From: Citromicrobium sp. JLT1363
GTDB taxonomy: Bacteria; Pseudomonadota; Alphaproteobacteria; Sphingomonadales; Sphingomonadaceae
Direction: 5' to 3'
Assembly (NCBI RefSeq): GCF_000186705.1
Contig: NZ_AEUE01000002.1
Location: 186,001 to 250,000 of the forward strand
DNA length: 64,000 nt
Positions 60,835 to 64,000 of the stretch are shown here, one piece after another. The translations under genes and the position numbers were made by a program. A model generated the notes under the pieces. It was not told the origin of the DNA, searched no databases, and saw nothing but the letters and a program-made list of their open reading frames with translations. Positions within the stretch are counted from its first letter, which is position 1, and each line of letters starts with the position of its first letter.

Positions 60835-61973
60835 TCATCCTGCCCGAGCCTGGGCGAAGGCTCACCCAGCGCAAGTTCGGCGTCGGAGAAACTGAACGGA
60901 CTGCGCAGCCCGGTGAGGCCCTCGGCCATGGGGAAGGTCATGCCGCGCGCCTGCACCTGCGGGTCTTCGAAAACCTCGGACACCTCGTAGATCGGCCCCG
61001 CAGGCACGCCGGCCTTGCGACACGCCGCAAGCAGCGCCTCGCGATCCCACTGCGCGGTCTCGGCGGCGATGATCCCGTCGATCTGTGCCCGGTTGGCGAT
61101 CCGCGCCTCGTTGGTGGCGAAGCGTTCGTCACCCAGCAGGTCGTGTCGTTCGAACACTTCGAGCAGCTTGCGAAACAGCCGGTCGTTCGCGGGCGCGAGC
61201 ACCACGGGGCCGTCCTTCGTCGGGAACACGCCATAGGCACTCACCTGCGCGTGCATGTTCCCCATGCGCGGCGGATTTTCGCCTGTGGTGAAGAAACTCT
61301 GCGCCTGATGCGCCAGCAGAGCGACCGAGCAATCGTAGAGCGCCATGTCGATATGCTGGCCCTTGCCCGTCCGCTGCCGCATCGCGAGCGCGGCCTGGAT
61401 GGCGATGGTCGAATAGAGGCCGCAGAACAGGTCCGACACGGACATGCCGTGCTTCATCGGCTCGCCCTCGGGCTCCCCGGTCAGAGCCATGAACCCGCTC
61501 ATCGCCTGGATGACGAAGTCGTAACCCGGTTCGTTGCGGCGCGGCCCGCCCTGCCCGAAGCCGGTGATCGAGCAGTAGACGAGACCGGGGTTGGCCTGTG
61601 ACAAGCTGGCATAGTCGAGCCCGAACTTGGCCAGCTTGCCGGGCAGGAAGTTTTCGATCACGACATCGGCCTGGCCAGCCAGACCGGCCACCACGGCCAG
61701 ATCATCGACGTTCCGGAAATCCGCCGTGATCCCCCGCTTCCCGCGGTTGCAACCATGGTAATAGGCCGCTTCCTTCGCGCCGTTCGAACGCTCTACGAAA
61801 GGCGGCCCCCATAGCCGGGTGCCGTCCCCCTCGGGTGCCTCTACCTTGATGACATCCGCGCCGAGGTCGGCCAGCGTCTGCCCGGCGGAGGGCCCGGCGA
61901 GGATGCGCGCGAGTTCGAGAACCTTCAGCCCCGCGAGCGGGGCGTCAGGGTTGCGGGGTTTGTCGAGCCACAT
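60831..61973 (-). CDS. CaiB/BaiF-family (class III) CoA-transferase
   Basis: The 380-aa enzyme has LKVLELARILAGPSAGQTLADLGADVIKVEAPEGDGTR-type N-terminus (landmark KVEAPEGDG with catalytic Asp in the following region, near TADFRNVDD), NPGLVYCSITGFGQGGP and GYDFVIQAMSG. It moves CoA between carboxylates; the substrate is unknown. It follows scoB by 10 bp and likely belongs to the same transcript as the scoA-scoB CoA-transferase. Confidence 0.85.
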   Translation of the reverse strand: MWLDKPRNPDAPLAGLKVLELARILAGPSAGQTLADLGADVIKVEAPEGDGTRLWGPPFVERSNGAKEAAYYHGCNRGKRGITADFRNVDDLAVVAGLAGQADVVIENFLPGKLAKFGLDYASLSQANPGLVYCSITGFGQGGPRRNEPGYDFVIQAMSGFMALTGEPEGEPMKHGMSVSDLFCGLYSTIAIQAALAMRQRTGKGQHIDMALYDCSVALLAHQAQSFFTTGENPPRMGNMHAQVSAYGVFPTKDGPVVLAPANDRLFRKLLEVFERHDLLGDERFATNEARIANRAQIDGIIAAETAQWDREALLAACRKAGVPAGPIYEVSEVFEDPQVQARGMTFPMAEGLTGLRSPFSFSDAELALGEPSPRLGQDD

Positions 61974-61983
61974 TGCGAGCGCT

Positions 61984-62649
61984 TCAGGCCTTCTGGAGCG
62001 CCACTTCGTATTTGGCCGTCGTGCTGTTCGCGATGTCCTCTTCGCTCACACCGGGCGCCAGTTCGATCAGCTGGAAGGCACTGTCATGGTCGGGCCGACG
62101 GAAGACGCCGAGGTTGGTGATGATCATGTCGACCACGTTCGTGCCGGTCAGCGGAAGCGAGCATTCTGGGATGAACTTGGGGTCCCCGTGCTTGGAGGTG
62201 TGGTCCATCACCACGATGATCTTCTTCACGCCCGCGACCAGATCCATCGCGCCGCCCATCCCCTTGATCATCTTGCCGGGGATCATCCAGTTGGCGATAT
62301 CGCCGTTCTGCGCCACTTCCATCGCGCCCAGCACGGTCAGGTCGATATGCCCGCCGCGGATCATGGAGAAGCTGGTCGCGCTGTCGAAATAGGCGGAATG
62401 GTCCAGCTCGCTGATGGTCTGCTTGCCCGCGTTGATGAGGTCGGCGTCTTCCTCGCCTTCCAGCGGGAAGGGGCCGATGCCCAGCATGCCGTTCTCGCTC
62501 TGCAGCGTCACATGCATGCCCTCGGGGATGTGGTTGGCGACCAGCGTGGGGATGCCGATGCCGAGATTGACGTAGTAGCCATCTTCCAGTTCGCGCGCCG
62601 CACGGGCCGCCATCTGGTCGCGGCTCCAGCCTTTGGTTTCGTCAGTCAT
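61984..62649 (-). CDS. scoB: 3-oxoacid CoA-transferase subunit B
   Basis: The 221-aa subunit has the catalytic Glu motif [10 protein letters not shown] and the family's [15 protein letters not shown] and [14 protein letters not shown]. With subunit A it transfers CoA from succinyl-CoA to 3-oxoacids such as acetoacetate. The A subunit gene is upstream but separated by a lipoprotein gene. Confidence 0.93.
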   Translation of the reverse strand: MTDETKGWSRDQMAARAARELEDGYYVNLGIGIPTLVANHIPEGMHVTLQSENGMLGIGPFPLEGEEDADLINAGKQTISELDHSAYFDSATSFSMIRGGHIDLTVLGAMEVAQNGDIANWMIPGKMIKGMGGAMDLVAGVKKIIVVMDHTSKHGDPKFIPECSLPLTGTNVVDMIITNLGVFRRPDHDSAFQLIELAPGVSEEDIANSTTAKYEVALQKA

Positions 62650-63520
62650 CTTGTGAGCCTTGTTCGGATTGTGAGAGGGAGGTGAGCGGCGCTGGCGCGA
62701 GAAACCACGCCTCGCCGATCAGTGGGTCGAGTGCGAAGGCTGCGTCGGGATCCTTCAGGAACGCGAACAGCTCGTCGAAATCGCGCTTCTGGTCGCCCAG
62801 GATCGCGACGATGCAGAAATCGCCCGCCGCATCGGCGCGGCGCGTGGCCTTGGTTTCGTCTTCGTAGCGGACCAGGTAGAGTTCGTCCGCCCCGCTCGGG
62901 TCGAGCCCGCTACGCAGCAGCGCCCGCCGAACGGCACCCGCCCGCACGGCCGTATGGCGCGAAAGCCACAGAACCGCGACTTCCTGCGCGCGCAGGGTCG
63001 CCAGGACGCGTGCAAGCTGCCGGGACGTGACGACATCCTCTGCCAGGGGGGCCTCGCTGTCTGCCGGATCGAGATCGACCAGCACCGCGGTCTGCGCGAA
63101 GGCACATTCGGCGCGGTCGGGCTTGAGCGTGCCAGGATCGGCAAGAATCGCGGACTTGCGCTTCTCCTGCGAGAATGGATCGCGCTGGGCGATGGCCGTG
63201 ACCTTGGCGAAAAGCTGCGAATAGGCCGGATCGTCCTGCCCCCCCTGGCCCGAGGGTGGCGGCACTTCCGCATAGGAGACGACGCCCACGACCTCGCCTG
63301 ATGACAGCAGGGCGACCTGCGCGTCCTCCGCGCTGGCGGCCTGCGATTCCTCTGCCGCCGGGCCCGCGCCGGCCGCGGCGGGAGGCGTTGCCTCGTCGTG
63401 CGGCGGCCGGTCGATCCCCCGGCCCATCATCGCTCCGGCAGCGACCGGTACGGCCAGCGCGACGCAGCCCGAAAGGCCGGGCAGCGCGAGCAGCAGCAGC
63501 AGGGCGAGCGCGCGATTCAT
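62642..63520 (-). CDS. HAD-like lipoprotein inserted between CoA-transferase subunits
   Basis: The 292-aa precursor has a lipoprotein signal (LPGLSGC) and an Ala/Pro-rich linker (about 40-65). The rest resembles a degenerate HAD fold: [13 protein letters not shown] (motif I-like), WLSRHTAV (motif II-like) and [14 protein letters not shown] (motif IV-like). It would sit in the periplasm or outer membrane, away from the cytoplasmic CoA-transferase it is encoded with. It starts 14 bp after scoA and overlaps scoB by 8 bp. Confidence 0.65.
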   Translation of the reverse strand: MNRALALLLLLALPGLSGCVALAVPVAAGAMMGRGIDRPPHDEATPPAAAGAGPAAEESQAASAEDAQVALLSSGEVVGVVSYAEVPPPSGQGGQDDPAYSQLFAKVTAIAQRDPFSQEKRKSAILADPGTLKPDRAECAFAQTAVLVDLDPADSEAPLAEDVVTSRQLARVLATLRAQEVAVLWLSRHTAVRAGAVRRALLRSGLDPSGADELYLVRYEDETKATRRADAAGDFCIVAILGDQKRDFDELFAFLKDPDAAFALDPLIGEAWFLAPAPLTSLSQSEQGSQDD

Positions 63521-63534
63521 GCCGGATCGGGCGG

Positions 63535-64000
63535 TCAGGCCGCCTCGCGCACGGTGCGGAATTCGATCTTCTTGTCGTAGGGCGCACCCACGATCATCCG
63601 CTGCACGAACACCCCGGGCAGGTGGATGCAATCGGGATCGAGCGAGCCGGTCGGCACGATTTCCTCCACCTCGACCACGCAGACCTTGCCGCAGGTGGCG
63701 GCAGGTACGTTGAAGTTGCGCGCGGTCTTGCGGAACACGACATTGCCGGTCTCGTCGGCCTTCCACGCCTTCACGATGGCCAGATCGGCGAAGATGCCTT
63801 CTTCGAGGATGTAGTCCTGCGGGCCCTCGCCGGTGTCGAACCGTTTCACTTCCTTGCCCTGGGCCACCTGCGTGCCGACGCCGGTCTTGGTGTAGAAGCC
63901 GGGGATGCCCGCGCCGCCTGCGCGCATGCGCTCCGCCAGCGTGCCCTGCGGGCAGAATTCCACCTCCAGCTCGCCGGCGAGGAATTGGCGTTCGAATTCC
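63535..64000 (-). CDS. scoA: 3-oxoacid CoA-transferase subunit A (5' end outside the window)
   Basis: The visible 154 residues are the C-terminal two thirds of subunit A: LEVEFCPQGTLAERMRAGGAG, GIPGFYTKTGVGTQVA, and GNVVFRKTARNFNVPAAT. The start lies to the right of the window. It heads the scoA-lipoprotein-scoB-CaiB transcript. Confidence 0.93.
   Translation of the reverse strand, partial: EFERQFLAGELEVEFCPQGTLAERMRAGGAGIPGFYTKTGVGTQVAQGKEVKRFDTGEGPQDYILEEGIFADLAIVKAWKADETGNVVFRKTARNFNVPAATCGKVCVVEVEEIVPTGSLDPDCIHLPGVFVQRMIVGAPYDKKIEFRTVREAA

Noticed and set aside
1-64000. tRNA, rRNA genes and CRISPR arrays
   Set aside because: I looked for T-loop-like GTTCRAATC strings, rRNA landmarks and regularly spaced repeats by eye and found none that hold up; a tRNA or covariance scan would be decisive.

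Overview
The window is chromosomal DNA from a high-GC alphaproteobacterium, most likely Sphingomonadales and probably close to Erythrobacteraceae. Several features point there: the cell-cycle regulators CtrA (D51) and DivK (D53), the DivK/DUF3572 and hisS-prfA-prmC gene orders, a serine palmitoyltransferase with its own acyl carrier protein (sphingolipid synthesis), a DksA reduced to one zinc-finger cysteine, a DUF4167 gene with a TTG start, and a large TonB-dependent receptor. Almost every base is coding, and many neighbours overlap by 1-8 nt. No rRNA, tRNA, CRISPR array, integrase or transposase gene was recognised.

Left part (1-12 kb): a gene-transfer-agent-like terminase pair faces an incomplete lipoprotein gene. 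Next comes a sulfide/persulfide module: a BigR/SqrR-type repressor, a YgaP-like rhodanese and a TauE/SafE permease on one strand, with a persulfide dioxygenase on the other and tandem operator-like dyads between them. An acyl carrier protein-serine palmitoyltransferase-trypsin-like protease operon follows, then divK, and a coupled DUF3572-HAD-RidA-DUF482 set.

Middle part (12-35 kb): dksA, a PilZ protein, a solute-binding lipoprotein, the kynA-kynB-kynU tryptophan degradation operon, cytochrome b561, a tandem universal stress protein, an HNH nuclease, gluQ, a cobalamin adenosyltransferase, hydroxybutyryl-CoA dehydrogenase, mutS, malic enzyme, a short-chain dehydrogenase, an aldehyde dehydrogenase, a DUF892 protein, and an unknown protein paired with a TetR regulator. 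A LytS/LytR-type two-component system is divergent from the TonB-dependent receptor.

Right part (39-64 kb): a nucleotidyltransferase, trmB and an SLC13 permease; a YbdG-like channel; ctrA; then a split Phe/Tyr branch of chorismate mutase and an ACT-less prephenate dehydratase, preceded by a 45-codon reading frame whose end is packed with Tyr and Phe codons (a candidate attenuator leader peptide). lptB-rpoN, a BON-MscS channel, ppa, hisS-prfA-prmC, lnt-metK and a CoA-transferase operon (scoA-lipoprotein-scoB) complete the window.

The observations I rate highest are the aromatic leader peptide before the unregulated-looking Phe branch, and the abrupt drop to 48% G+C in the anticodon-binding domain of hisS. 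Next are the palindrome inserted in frame into the terminase, and the lipoprotein gene lying between the two CoA-transferase subunits.
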